Below are positions 1 to 8,245 of a DNA stretch of 64,000 nt, in pieces; position 1 is the first letter of the stretch; every line of letters begins with the position of its first letter. The notes below the pieces were generated by a model. It was not told where the DNA came from, did not search any database, and saw only the letters and a list, made by a program, of their open reading frames with translations. The position numbers were made by a program, and so were the translations under genes. Source of the stretch: an uncultured Flavobacteriales bacterium (GTDB lineage Bacteria; Bacteroidota; Bacteroidia; Flavobacteriales_G; Salibacteraceae); contig CAJVZZ010000003.1 of the NCBI GenBank assembly GCA_913020435.1, positions 101,609 to 165,608 of the forward strand. The letters run 5' to 3'.

Positions 1-600
1 AATATCTTTCTTGACATCATTATCAACGCTAAAAACACTGATTGGATTAATGAAATGATGGGGCAAATTAGTTTCTGATAACTCCCCGCTCAGTTTCTTT
101 TTTTTATCCTGAAAGTCAGGAACCAAAATGGAGTCAAATTCCTTTTGATAATTTGAAAGCACGCTGTTTACTCCTTTAAATAATATTGGTGTGATTAGCT
201 TGAGCTGATGACTTATCAGTAAACTTTTTACGGTTGCAGATCGAAAACCATATCGGTTATCAGATAAAATGAGATCGAAATTAGTATTGTAAAGAATCTC
301 TTGAACTTTTTGTTTTTCACTTTCAATTGCGGTCTTAAGCTTTGGGATTTGGCAAAGTAACTTTAGTGAAAGCAAGTTTTTATTGGTAGAGTATTGAATA
401 TCGTATCCTCTTAATTTATGGAAGGTAAGTGTTGGAAACTCCTTTTCTAAATATGCCAGCGCTAATCCATCAGAAGCAATTTCGACTTCAATACCCTTAT
501 TAAGTAAGTATTGAATAAGAGGCGTGCTTCTAGTCGCATGGCCTAGACCCCAGTTCAATACTCCAAAGAGTACCTTTTTTATTTCTTTATTTAAATCCAT
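1..600 (-). CDS. Glycosyltransferase, GT28/MurG-like fold (3' part outside window)
   Basis: The frame is open on the minus strand from an ATG at 600 to the window edge, giving the first 200 residues of a protein that continues beyond base 1. The N-terminus has a beta-strand followed by the motif NWGLGHATRSTPL, a glycine-rich nucleotide-sugar transferase loop seen in a Bacteroidota family of MurG-like (GT-B fold) glycosyltransferases. Further on, residues such as LILSDNRYGFRS fit the N-terminal Rossmann-like half; the nucleotide-sugar-binding C-terminal half is not visible. The acceptor and sugar cannot be told from sequence. It is transcribed divergently from the SDR gene at 734. The family call is fairly firm; the specific role is unknown. 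Confidence 0.75.
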   Translation of the reverse strand, partial: MDLNKEIKKVLFGVLNWGLGHATRSTPLIQYLLNKGIEVEIASDGLALAYLEKEFPTLTFHKLRGYDIQYSTNKNLLSLKLLCQIPKLKTAIESEKQKVQEILYNTNFDLILSDNRYGFRSATVKSLLISHQLKLITPILFKGVNSVLSNYQKEFDSILVPDFQDKKKKLSGELSETNLPHHFINPISVFSVDNDVKKDI

Positions 601-733
601 CTTTTCCAAGATGGACTAAAGTACAAATCAAATTTTGGTGAATTATTAATATCCTATTAATAATAAAGACTTTATGAGTTTGGCCAACCAAACCCAAGAT
701 TGTTTTGTTTCTTTGAGTAACTAAAAACAACTA

Positions 734-1429
734 ATGAAAGCAATAGTGTCTGGTGCAACAAAAGGGATAGGGAAAGCGATAACGCTAGCTTTAGCAGGTA
801 AAGGTTACGATTTAGGACTAGGAGCAAGAAATCTCGAGGAGTTGAATTTTTTAAGAAAGGAAATTCAGGCACTTTACCCCGATATTGAAGTGATTACTAA
901 ATCAGTGGATTTTTCTCAGAAACACGAAACTCGGAACTTTGCAGAAACATTTCTGCATCATTGGGGCGATATTGATATTCTGGTAAACAATGTTGGCGTT
1001 TACGAAGAAGATAATCTAGATAATTTGAATGAAAACGACCTAATGAAGATGTTCAATGTGAACTTTTTCAGTGCAATGCGATTGACCCAGCCATTCCTGC
1101 CAGAGTTTAAAAAAAGAAAATCAGGACATATTATAAATATTTGTTCTGTTCTTAGTAAAAAAGTCAGAAAAAAAGCAGTTTCATATTCTCTGAGTAAGCA
1201 AGCCCTCTATGGTTACACCAAGATTTTGAGAAACGAACTTAGAAATTATGATGTTAAAGTGACTGCCATATTGCCAGGATCAACAAATACTGCTAGTTGG
1301 GATGGTCTCGATGCCCCAGTAGATGAATTTGTTCAGCCCGAAGATGTGGCGAATGGTGTTTTAATGGCGATTCAAAGTAATGGTTTAGTGGAAGAGTTCG
1401 AAATAAAACCAATTAATCCAAAGCATTAA
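734..1429 (+). CDS. SDR-family oxidoreductase
   Basis: Classical short-chain dehydrogenase of 231 residues, a normal length for the family. Visible motifs are the NAD(P) loop SGATKGIGKA (residues 6-15), the structural NNVG (85-88), catalytic Ser138, and Tyr151/Lys155 in the YSLSK motif. The substrate cannot be deduced; such proteins reduce or oxidise a carbonyl or alcohol with NAD(P)H. No signal peptide, so cytosolic. The stop is followed after one base by the trmB start, and trmB overlaps the next gene, so the three probably form one transcript. A divergent gene lies upstream with a 133-bp gap that contains a small inverted repeat (678-693). Confidence 0.9.
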   Translation: MKAIVSGATKGIGKAITLALAGKGYDLGLGARNLEELNFLRKEIQALYPDIEVITKSVDFSQKHETRNFAETFLHHWGDIDILVNNVGVYEEDNLDNLNENDLMKMFNVNFFSAMRLTQPFLPEFKKRKSGHIINICSVLSKKVRKKAVSYSLSKQALYGYTKILRNELRNYDVKVTAILPGSTNTASWDGLDAPVDEFVQPEDVANGVLMAIQSNGLVEEFEIKPINPKH

Positions 1430-1430
1430 A

Positions 1431-2168
1431 ATGGGTAAAAAGAAAAAACTGCTACGCTTTGCTGACACCAAAGTCTTTTCGAATGTCACAGAGCCTCCAA
1501 TGGAAGAGTTTTTTGACCGCGAAAAAGGAGTTCCATATAAACACGCATTAGCTGGAAATTGGCGTTCTAAGGTATTCAAAAACGACAATCCCATAGTGCT
1601 AGAGCTTGGTTGTGGTAAGGGTGAATACTCGGTAGGAATGGGGAAAGCATTTCCTGAAAAGAATTTTATTGGAGTAGATATTAAAGGAAATCGAATTTGG
1701 TATGGCGCAAAAGAGGCGTTAGATGAAGAATTGAATAACGTTCATTTTCTTAGAACCAGAATTGATTTTATTACCGCCTTTTTTGAAGAAGGAGAGATAG
1801 ACGAAATCTGGATTACATTTCCTGATCCACAAGAAAAAGAGAATCGAGCAAGAAAGCGACTTACTGGTAAAATGTTTATTGACCGTTACAAGCAGATTCT
1901 AAAACCACATGGTGTTATTCATTTAAAAACGGATAGTGCTTTTCTATATGAATTCACACAAGAAGAAATCGATGAGCATGGATACACAAGGTTGCACAGT
2001 ACGCCAGATTTATATGGAGATAACTTCGATCGATTCAATGAAGAAAATCAATTAACTATAACAAATCCAAACCAACCAACTCAAGAAATTCTTAAGATCA
2101 AAACTTATTATGAGGAACTGTTTACTGCTCGTGGGCACCTAATTACATATACACAGTTCATCCCTTGA
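1431..2168 (+). CDS. trmB: tRNA (guanine-N7-)-methyltransferase
   Basis: Methylates G46 of the tRNA variable loop using S-adenosylmethionine. The SAM-binding segment ELGCGKGEYSVGMGKAFP (about residues 56-73) and the TrmB signature around WITFPDPQEKENRARKRL (about 124-141), followed by the HLKTDS strand, identify the family. A lysine-rich N-terminus (MGKKKKLLRF) may contact tRNA. The length of 245 residues is slightly above the E. coli enzyme. It begins 1 nt after the SDR stop, and its TGA overlaps the next ATG by one base (TGATG), which implies translational coupling. Confidence 0.95.
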   Translation: MGKKKKLLRFADTKVFSNVTEPPMEEFFDREKGVPYKHALAGNWRSKVFKNDNPIVLELGCGKGEYSVGMGKAFPEKNFIGVDIKGNRIWYGAKEALDEELNNVHFLRTRIDFITAFFEEGEIDEIWITFPDPQEKENRARKRLTGKMFIDRYKQILKPHGVIHLKTDSAFLYEFTQEEIDEHGYTRLHSTPDLYGDNFDRFNEENQLTITNPNQPTQEILKIKTYYEELFTARGHLITYTQFIP

Positions 2169-2506
2169 TGCAAGAAAAGACCTATACCTTTTATCAAGAC
2201 GTTTATGATGTAGCCCGACAGATTCCGAAAGGGCGAGTAACTTCATATGGAGCAATTGCTAAGTATTTAGGAATGGCTCGATCTTCTCGAATGGTGGGTT
2301 ATGCAATGAATGGAGCTCATTCTATGGTGGATATTCCCGCACACCGGGTAGTTAATCGAAATGGCCTTTTAACAGGAAAACATCACTTTGAAACTCCATT
2401 CCGAATGCAGGAATTGTTAGAGCAGGAGAATATTAAAGTTGAAGAAGACCAAATCATTGATTTCAAAGAATTGTATTGGGATCCGTTGGTGGAGTTGAAG
2501 CTCTGA
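2168..2506 (+). CDS. Alkyltransferase-like protein (MGMT family, active-site Cys replaced by Ala)
   Basis: A 112-residue protein consisting only of the DNA-binding domain of O6-alkylguanine-DNA alkyltransferases: the KGRVTSYGAIAKYLG helix-turn-helix region, RMVGYAMN (arginine finger), then IPAHRVVNRNGLL. In true MGMTs the last motif reads PCHRV with the alkyl-accepting cysteine; here codon 58 (GCA, 2339-2341) is alanine. Alkyltransferase-like proteins (E. coli YbaZ, S. pombe Atl1) also lack the cysteine and flag O6-alkylguanine for nucleotide excision repair, so that is the likely role. The ATG at 2168, overlapping the trmB stop, is preferred over the TTG at 2165. Confidence 0.88.
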   Translation: MQEKTYTFYQDVYDVARQIPKGRVTSYGAIAKYLGMARSSRMVGYAMNGAHSMVDIPAHRVVNRNGLLTGKHHFETPFRMQELLEQENIKVEEDQIIDFKELYWDPLVELKL

Positions 2507-2536
2507 TTCAAGAATCGTTCCTGTGCAGGAATGACG
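2503..2536. repeat. Small palindromic repeat-like unit
   Basis: Just after the alkyltransferase-like gene lies the palindrome TTCCTG-TG-CAGGAA followed by TGACG, which resembles the short 'GTCATTCCTGC' palindromic intergenic repeats scattered through many bacterial genomes. A degenerate echo (TTTCGGAACGACAGGAAT) follows near 2619-2636. It has no T-run and is not a clear terminator. Only this copy is recognisable in the window, so calling it a repeat family member is inference. Confidence 0.35.
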
Positions 2537-2686
2537 AAAAATTTTATTAGTAACTAGAATGAAAAACAGTTATACTTTTTGGTTCTATGGATATTGCCCG
2601 TTAACAAATTTGTGTCCTTTCGGAACGACAGGAATATAAATTTCGTTACTCTAATTTTTACAGTTTATTTACTTTAAACAATGTTC

Positions 2687-2713
2687 TTGAAACCAAACCA
2701 GAGATTACCTTTG
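2687..2713 (+). promoter_or_regulatory. Putative Bacteroidota promoter of mrp
   Basis: TTG (2687-2689), a 16-nt spacer and TACCTTTG (2706-2713) match the Bacteroidota -33/-7 pattern TTG...TAnnTTTG, with a slightly short spacer. The -7 element ends only 4 nt before the mrp ATG, so transcription would begin at or next to the start codon. Confidence 0.5.
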
Positions 2714-2717
2714 CGCT

Positions 2718-3782
2718 ATGGAAATTACACAAGAACAAGTTTTAAGTGCACTCTCATTTGTTATCGAACCCGACCTTAAAAAGGACATAATTTCTTTAGG
2801 TTTCGTATCGGATATTAAAATAGAAGGAAATAAAATTTCTTGCACGGTGCAAGCAAGTAATCCTGCTATGCACAATCGCAAGCGTATTGAAGACGCGTGC
2901 GATCATCAATTGAAATTGAAAATTGGGAATGAGGTTGAGACTAGTGTTAGTATAGTTGCCATGAACGAAGACAACCAAACTGATCCTCAAGTAAGAAAAG
3001 TTCTTCCAGGTGTAAAACACATTATAGCTGTAGCATCAGGAAAAGGTGGAGTAGGGAAGTCTACGATTACATCGAATATTGCCGCAGGTCTTGCTAAAAG
3101 AGGCTACAAAGTGGGTTTGATTGACGCCGATATTTATGGACCTTCAGTACCAATAATGTTTGATGTACAATTACACAAACCTGGAATGAAAGATATTAAT
3201 GGGAAAAGCTACATGACTCCTGTTGAAGCATATGGTGTTAAAATTCTTTCTATTGGTTTTTTTGCTGATACAGATCAAGCTATTGTTTGGCGTGGTCCTA
3301 TGGCAAGTAAAGCGCTAGATCAAATGGTTAAGGATGTCTACTGGGGCGATTTAGATTATATGCTAATTGATTTACCTCCTGGAACTGGAGATGTTCATTT
3401 ATCTATCGTTCAGGCAGTTCCGTTAAGTGGTGCTATTGTAGTAAGCACTCCTCAGCAAGTTGCATTGGCGGATGCTCGAAAAGGAATTAATATGTTTCAG
3501 ATGGATTCGATTAAAGTTCCAGTTCTTGGTTTGGTAGAAAACATGAGCTACTTCACACCTGCTGAATTGCCAGATAATAAGTATTACATATTTGGAAAGG
3601 ACGGTGCAAAAGAATTGAGCGAAAAAATGAATACGCCTTTATTAGCTCAAATTCCACTGGTTCAATCCATTCGAGAAAGTGGTGATATTGGTCGTCCTGC
3701 TGTCTTACAAGACAATACGGCTTCTTCAAAAGCCTTTGAAGCCTTGGTAGATAGTGTGATAAAAACGATGGAAAATAAGTAG
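2718..3782 (+). CDS. apbC: Mrp/ApbC-family iron-sulfur carrier ATPase
   Basis: P-loop ATPase that binds and delivers Fe-S clusters to apoproteins in the cytosol. Residues 1-85 form an MIP18/DUF59 domain; the deviant Walker A ASGKGGVGKST sits at about 106-116 and the DADIYGPS switch follows, as in Mrp/NBP35 proteins. The length of 354 is typical. The C-terminal CxxC found after ENMSYF in E. coli ApbC is absent here (TPAELP instead), which seems usual in Bacteroidota. It lies 37 nt upstream of a NifU-like scaffold gene, which supports the Fe-S role. The start is the only Met before residue 51. Confidence 0.92.
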   Translation: MEITQEQVLSALSFVIEPDLKKDIISLGFVSDIKIEGNKISCTVQASNPAMHNRKRIEDACDHQLKLKIGNEVETSVSIVAMNEDNQTDPQVRKVLPGVKHIIAVASGKGGVGKSTITSNIAAGLAKRGYKVGLIDADIYGPSVPIMFDVQLHKPGMKDINGKSYMTPVEAYGVKILSIGFFADTDQAIVWRGPMASKALDQMVKDVYWGDLDYMLIDLPPGTGDVHLSIVQAVPLSGAIVVSTPQQVALADARKGINMFQMDSIKVPVLGLVENMSYFTPAELPDNKYYIFGKDGAKELSEKMNTPLLAQIPLVQSIRESGDIGRPAVLQDNTASSKAFEALVDSVIKTMENK

Positions 3783-3819
3783 GCTTATTTTCGTCTATTT
3801 TTGAATCTCAATAGAAATT

Positions 3820-4083
3820 ATGCAAAACCCAGGTCAATCCGCACTTTACGATAGAGTTGATTTAGCTTTAAATGATTTACGTGCTTTTGTAAAAGAAGAT
3901 GGTGGCGACTTAGAATTGGTCGAAGTTACCGATGATGGCGTAGCTAGAGTTGAGCTTAAAGGCGCCTGTAGGAGCTGTTCAATGAACAACATGACTTTTA
4001 AAGCAGGAGTGGAAGAAGCTATTTTAACAGCTGTTCCAGAGGTTCAGAGAGTAGAGGCGGTTGGTTTTCAGTTGCATAAGTAA
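3820..4083 (+). CDS. NifU C-terminal-domain Fe-S scaffold protein
   Basis: An 87-residue protein that is almost entirely a NifU-like domain. The cluster-binding motif GACRSCSMNNMTFKAGVE (CxxC) is intact, and the acidic VKEDGGDLELVEV strand is characteristic. It assembles or carries a 4Fe-4S cluster at a dimer interface. It follows mrp/apbC in the same direction, so the pair probably works together in cluster delivery. It lacks the degenerate A-type domain found in E. coli NfuA. Confidence 0.92.
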   Translation: MQNPGQSALYDRVDLALNDLRAFVKEDGGDLELVEVTDDGVARVELKGACRSCSMNNMTFKAGVEEAILTAVPEVQRVEAVGFQLHK

Positions 4084-4193
4084 ATTGTAAAGCAAAGTTT
4101 CGCAAATAATTTACAGTGGGACTCACTCAGGGTAGCGAGATAGTAATTGAATATCCTTTTGAGTTTTTTTGTGCAGATTAACGAAACAAAAAT

Positions 4194-4234
4194 GTATCGA
4201 GAACTTATTATTAATTCCAAGTACTTCTTGATAC
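4194..4234. repeat. Imperfect inverted repeat between nifU-like and GT2 genes
   Basis: GTATCGAGAACTT (4194-4206) and AAGTACTTCTTGATAC (4219-4234) are imperfect reverse complements separated by 12 nt. The arms contain a TATCGAGAA / TTCT(T/C)GATA element like intergenic palindromes I recall from flavobacterial genomes. Further fragments (GAGATGACAG, GGGTGACAG) follow to about 4290. The genes on either side converge here. There is no obvious terminator T-run. The repeat-family assignment is from memory and unverified. Confidence 0.35.
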
Positions 4235-4292
4235 AGTTCTCCTATCGTTGAATCAATCGAGATGACAGATTAATTTCTGGGGTGACAGCGAA

Positions 4293-5039
4293 TTATTTCT
4301 GGTGAAAAACCTTTGACTTCACTAATCCCAATTTATTTACGAAGTACAACCAGCTTGTCCAAAGCACTCCAAAACCATAAATTGAACTGCGTTTAAAGTT
4401 GATAGAAGAAGCTTCTTCGAAATATTTTGTAGGACAAGTTACTTCTCCAATTTCGAAACCTTCGTAAAAAATTTGAGCCAGCATTTGATTGTCAAACACA
4501 AAATCGTCGGAGTTGATATTGTAATTGATACCTTCTAAAACCTCTCTCGAAAATGCACGATAACCCGAGTGATATTCTGAAAGCTTTTGGTTCATTAATA
4601 TATTTTGATAAAGCGTTAAACAGCGATTAGCAATGTACTTATACATCGGCATTCCACCTTTGAGCGCTCCTTTTCCAAGAATTCTAGAAGCAAGTACTGC
4701 AGGGTAGAGATCATTTGCAATCATATGAGCAATAGAAGGAATAAGCAGCGGAGTATATTGATAATCAGGATGAACCATAATTACAATATCAGCACCCAAT
4801 TCTAACGCCTTGTTGTACAACGTCTTTTGGTTTCCGCCATAACCTTTGTTCTTTTCGTGTCGAATTACGTGTTTGATTCCAATTCTCTTGGCTACTTCAG
4901 TGGTATCATCAGGACTATGATCGTCCACTAAAATTACATCGTCCACTATATCAAAGTCAATCTCACTATACGTCTTCTCAAGCGTTTTTGAAGCATTGTA
5001 AGCGGGCATTACAACGACTACCTTTTTTCCTTTAATCAT
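4293..5039 (-). CDS. Glycosyltransferase family 2
   Basis: GT-A-fold transferase of 248 residues. The N-terminus KVVVVMPAYNASKTLEKTY, the nucleotide-sugar site VILVDDHSPDDT (about 36-47), and the later HPDYQY and SGYRAFSRE segments resemble dolichol-phosphate-mannose-synthase-like GT2 enzymes. There is no transmembrane extension. The donor and acceptor are unknown; a polyprenyl-phosphate or surface-glycan role is likely. It lies 69 nt downstream of gmhA on the same strand and may share its transcript. The facing gene end is separated by a 209-nt gap holding an inverted repeat. Confidence 0.88.
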   Translation of the reverse strand: MIKGKKVVVVMPAYNASKTLEKTYSEIDFDIVDDVILVDDHSPDDTTEVAKRIGIKHVIRHEKNKGYGGNQKTLYNKALELGADIVIMVHPDYQYTPLLIPSIAHMIANDLYPAVLASRILGKGALKGGMPMYKYIANRCLTLYQNILMNQKLSEYHSGYRAFSREVLEGINYNINSDDFVFDNQMLAQIFYEGFEIGEVTCPTKYFEEASSINFKRSSIYGFGVLWTSWLYFVNKLGLVKSKVFHQK

Positions 5040-5108
5040 AGTTTAACTGTTTGAGGCAAAAATAAAAAAACGGGTTGCTCTATAGGTTTGAGATGCGAAT
5101 AAGTTATC

Positions 5109-5675
5109 CTAGCAAACTTGTGATTCGATATAACCAATCAAAGAATGAATCACCTTAATGTGGATTTCTTGAACTCTATCTGCAAATTCTGAATATGGAG
5201 CTCGTATTTCAACGTCGCAAAGACCGGCTATTTTTCCGCCGTCTTTTCCGGTAAGCCCAATGACTTTTATTCCTACATTTTTTGCAGAAGTAATTGCGTT
5301 AATTATGTTAGCTGAATTTCCGCTTGTACTGATTGCTAATAAAACGTCACCTTCTTTTCCAAGACCATCTACAAAACGAGAGAAAATTTGGTCGTAACCA
5401 TAATCGTTGCCAACACAAGTAAGGTGACCACTATCCGAAATTGCAATTGCAGCAAGAGCTTTTCTATCGCCTCTATAACGACCGGAGAGTTCCTCTGCAA
5501 AATGCATTGCATCACTCATAGATCCACCATTTCCGCAAGAAATAATCTTGTTTCCATTCATTAAAGCCTGGCTCAATATATCACCTGCTTTTTGAATCAA
5601 TTCGAAATTTTCTTTAGTAGAAAACTTGTCTAGGACAGATTTAGCTTCCGAAAATTGTTTGCTAATAAAATCCAT
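5109..5675 (-). CDS. gmhA: Sedoheptulose 7-phosphate isomerase
   Basis: SIS-domain enzyme of 188 residues that closely follows E. coli GmhA along its whole length. Visible motifs include [54 protein letters not shown] and [12 protein letters not shown], including the catalytic Glu and His residues. It converts sedoheptulose 7-phosphate to D-glycero-D-manno-heptose 7-phosphate, the first step of heptose supply for LPS or glycoprotein glycans. Its ATG overlaps the dsbD stop by one base (TAATG), so it is probably co-translated with dsbD. The other ADP-heptose pathway genes are not in the window. Confidence 0.93.
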   Translation of the reverse strand: MDFISKQFSEAKSVLDKFSTKENFELIQKAGDILSQALMNGNKIISCGNGGSMSDAMHFAEELSGRYRGDRKALAAIAISDSGHLTCVGNDYGYDQIFSRFVDGLGKEGDVLLAISTSGNSANIINAITSAKNVGIKVIGLTGKDGGKIAGLCDVEIRAPYSEFADRVQEIHIKVIHSLIGYIESQVC

Positions 5676-8131
5676 TAATCAGTGACTTTATATAATTTCA
5701 GACCCTTAGATAGCCAAGCTTTGAAATCATCGGGGTCTCTATGTCGGTCATAGTCGGCGGAACCATTAGCTAAATCTTTACCATCTGACCCTAACATAGT
5801 ATAGTAAGGCTGAGTGTTTGTCTTATAACGCTCAACTTGTTTGTACATCCACTTATCACCCACACTTTTAATTGTCTTTTTACGATTACCAATCATAACT
5901 TCTTTTACTTCGCTAGCTGGCAATGGCTCTTCAAAATCCACGTATAAAGAAACAATTACCACGTCATTTCTTAGCATATCAATAATTCCAGGCTCACCCC
6001 AAACTTGCTCTTCCATTTTTCGACAATTTGCACAAGCTTTACCAGTAAAATCTACAAAAAGGGGCTTATTAACTAATTGGGCATATTTAAGTCCTTCATC
6101 CCAATCGTAAAAAACTGGAATATTTTGTGGACCTTGGTGAGTTCCTTCAATATGAGAATTGATTGAGGCTTGTCCGCCACCTCCAGCAAAGCTTCCGAAA
6201 GGAGCTTCAGCATATGTCATGGGAGGAGGAAATCCAGCGATTAATTTCAAAGGGGCACCCCACATTCCTGGAATCAAATAGATAGTAAATGTGAAAGTTA
6301 TAACAGCCATTAGGATTCGACCTACTGGTATTTTTTCCATAGGAGAATCGTGTGGAAGTCGAATTTTTCCAATTAAATAAAATCCTAACATAGCAGAAAT
6401 TACAATCCAAAAAGCAAGAAATACTTCACGAGTAACCCAGCCAGCATCAATAACTAAATCGGCATTTGATAAGAATTTCATAGCTAATCCCAATTCTAAA
6501 AATCCTAAAACAACCTTTACAGAATTCAGCCAACCACCAGATTGGGGCAGTGAATTTAACCACCCAGGGAAAGCCGCAAATAACGCAAACGGCAATGCTA
6601 TAGCTAATGAAAACCCAAACATACCAACAATAGGCATGAGTCCGCCTATTGACGCAGCCTCAACTATCAGAGTTCCTACGATAGGTCCGGTACATGAAAA
6701 GGAAACCAATGCTAAAGTGAAGGCCATGAAGAATATCCCAACTAGACCGCCTTTATCTGCTCCTTTATCTGCTGCGTTTACCCATGAAGAAGGAAGAGTT
6801 ATTTCAAAAGCTCCCAGAAAGGAAATAGCAAACACAACAAGCAAAATGAAGAAAACGATATTAAACCAAAAATTAGTTGCCATTTCACTCAAGACTTCAG
6901 ATCCAAAGACGGCTGTAACTACAGTGCCGAGCAATACATAGATAACTATTATTGATATTCCATAAATTACTGCATTTCGGATTCCCTCTGCTTTGGTTTT
7001 AGATTGTTTTGTAAAATAGCTAACGGTCATCGGTATCATTGGAAATACACAAGGAGTTAATAGAGCAGCAAAACCACTTAAGAATGATAAAAGGAAAATC
7101 CCCCAAAATGATCGGCTTGAACTTTCCTTTTCAGTATTAGATTCAAGTTCAGTTAAACTATCTGCAGTATTGAAATCATTTAGGTTTACATTAAATTCTA
7201 TTGTTTCTGGGGGTAAGCATTTAGATTCATCACAAACCATGTAATAAACGTCCCCTTTAACCTGATTGACTCCTTCCTTAACTTTTACCTTTTGCTTGAA
7301 GCGTACTTCTTTTTCGTAAAAATTTAGGTTCATCATAAAGTTGTTGTCGTACTCTTTAATCAGATCTCCTTCCTCTTCAGGTGTTCCAATAATTTCAAAC
7401 TCTTTATTCTCATTGAAATATCTGAACTCTGTTGGAACAGGGCCATCAGCACCTTCTAGATTCTGAGAATACATATGCCAACCTTCCTCAACATCAGCAG
7501 AGGCAACTATTAAATACTCATCATTTCCTAAATCTTCTGCACTGAATGTCCACTTTACAGGATCATAAATTTTGTTTTCTTGAATTAATGGCTTTGCTTC
7601 AATTCCCGGCGAACCTTTAGTTGAGGCGACCAATCCTGGTTGTTTGGCAGCAGAAACGATCTCCATTTTCACGGATTTAGATTTTTTCAAATCAAAACTA
7701 AACTCGATATAATCTGGAGGTAAACATTTCGAATCGTCACAAACCATGAAAGTTAGTTCACCCTTTACACTGGCTGTTGGATTCTTAAGTCTAACTTTTT
7801 GAGAAAATGTTACTTTATCGTCAAAAAACAATAAGTCCATTTGGAAGTTCTTGTCGAACTCTTTTGTAGGTTTTGGTTCTTGTATTCCCCCAACCAATTC
7901 AAATTCTGCACTTTTTTCAAATGTAAATTCTGTTGGTAAAGGCCCTTCATCACCAGAAAGGGTGTTAGAATATATGTGCCAATGAGGATCTATTTCGGCT
8001 TTAAACTGAAGTTCATATTCGTTATCGGAAAGTTGCTTCGAGTCAAAAGACCAAGAAACGGGATTAAAAACTTGAGCAGTTGATGTTAACGTACTAAAAG
8101 CTAGTATAGCTCCGAATAAAAATCTGATCAT
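5675..8131 (-). CDS. dsbD: Thiol:disulfide interchange protein DsbD with duplicated N-terminal domain
   Basis: Inner-membrane reductase that carries electrons from cytoplasmic thioredoxin to the periplasm. The 818 residues comprise a signal peptide (1-19), two tandem DsbD N-terminal-type Ig domains (about 22-150 and 188-320) each ending in a CDxSKCLPP pair (Cys131/136 and Cys300/305), a multi-span CcdA-like domain (about 343-640) with Cys361 in TPCVFP and Cys480 in SCTGP, and a C-terminal thioredoxin domain with Cys700/Cys703 in KACANCRK. E. coli DsbD is about 565 residues with one N-terminal domain, so the extra length is the duplication. A TACATTTG -7 element lies upstream. Confidence 0.93.
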   Translation of the reverse strand: MIRFLFGAILAFSTLTSTAQVFNPVSWSFDSKQLSDNEYELQFKAEIDPHWHIYSNTLSGDEGPLPTEFTFEKSAEFELVGGIQEPKPTKEFDKNFQMDLLFFDDKVTFSQKVRLKNPTASVKGELTFMVCDDSKCLPPDYIEFSFDLKKSKSVKMEIVSAAKQPGLVASTKGSPGIEAKPLIQENKIYDPVKWTFSAEDLGNDEYLIVASADVEEGWHMYSQNLEGADGPVPTEFRYFNENKEFEIIGTPEEEGDLIKEYDNNFMMNLNFYEKEVRFKQKVKVKEGVNQVKGDVYYMVCDESKCLPPETIEFNVNLNDFNTADSLTELESNTEKESSSRSFWGIFLLSFLSGFAALLTPCVFPMIPMTVSYFTKQSKTKAEGIRNAVIYGISIIVIYVLLGTVVTAVFGSEVLSEMATNFWFNIVFFILLVVFAISFLGAFEITLPSSWVNAADKGADKGGLVGIFFMAFTLALVSFSCTGPIVGTLIVEAASIGGLMPIVGMFGFSLAIALPFALFAAFPGWLNSLPQSGGWLNSVKVVLGFLELGLAMKFLSNADLVIDAGWVTREVFLAFWIVISAMLGFYLIGKIRLPHDSPMEKIPVGRILMAVITFTFTIYLIPGMWGAPLKLIAGFPPPMTYAEAPFGSFAGGGGQASINSHIEGTHQGPQNIPVFYDWDEGLKYAQLVNKPLFVDFTGKACANCRKMEEQVWGEPGIIDMLRNDVVIVSLYVDFEEPLPASEVKEVMIGNRKKTIKSVGDKWMYKQVERYKTNTQPYYTMLGSDGKDLANGSADYDRHRDPDDFKAWLSKGLKLYKVTD

Positions 8132-8155
8132 ATATTTATTTTAAAAACAGTAAAT

Positions 8156-8163
8156 CAAATGTA
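8156..8163 (-). promoter_or_regulatory. -7 element upstream of dsbD
   Basis: Minus-strand TACATTTG matches the Bacteroidota TAnnTTTG -7 box, 24 nt before the dsbD ATG. No TTG lies at the expected distance, so this is only a partial promoter match. Confidence 0.35.
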
Positions 8164-8245
8164 AATAATTTGGCAAATTGAGGTGCGTGCTTATTGCTTG
8201 GATGTGAACTGTTAACAGCCGATTTACATGCTTTATGACAAGATG

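Noticed and set aside
5841..6941. Open frames antisense to dsbD (5841-6110, 6636-6941)
   Set aside because: Shadow frames of a conserved membrane protein gene.
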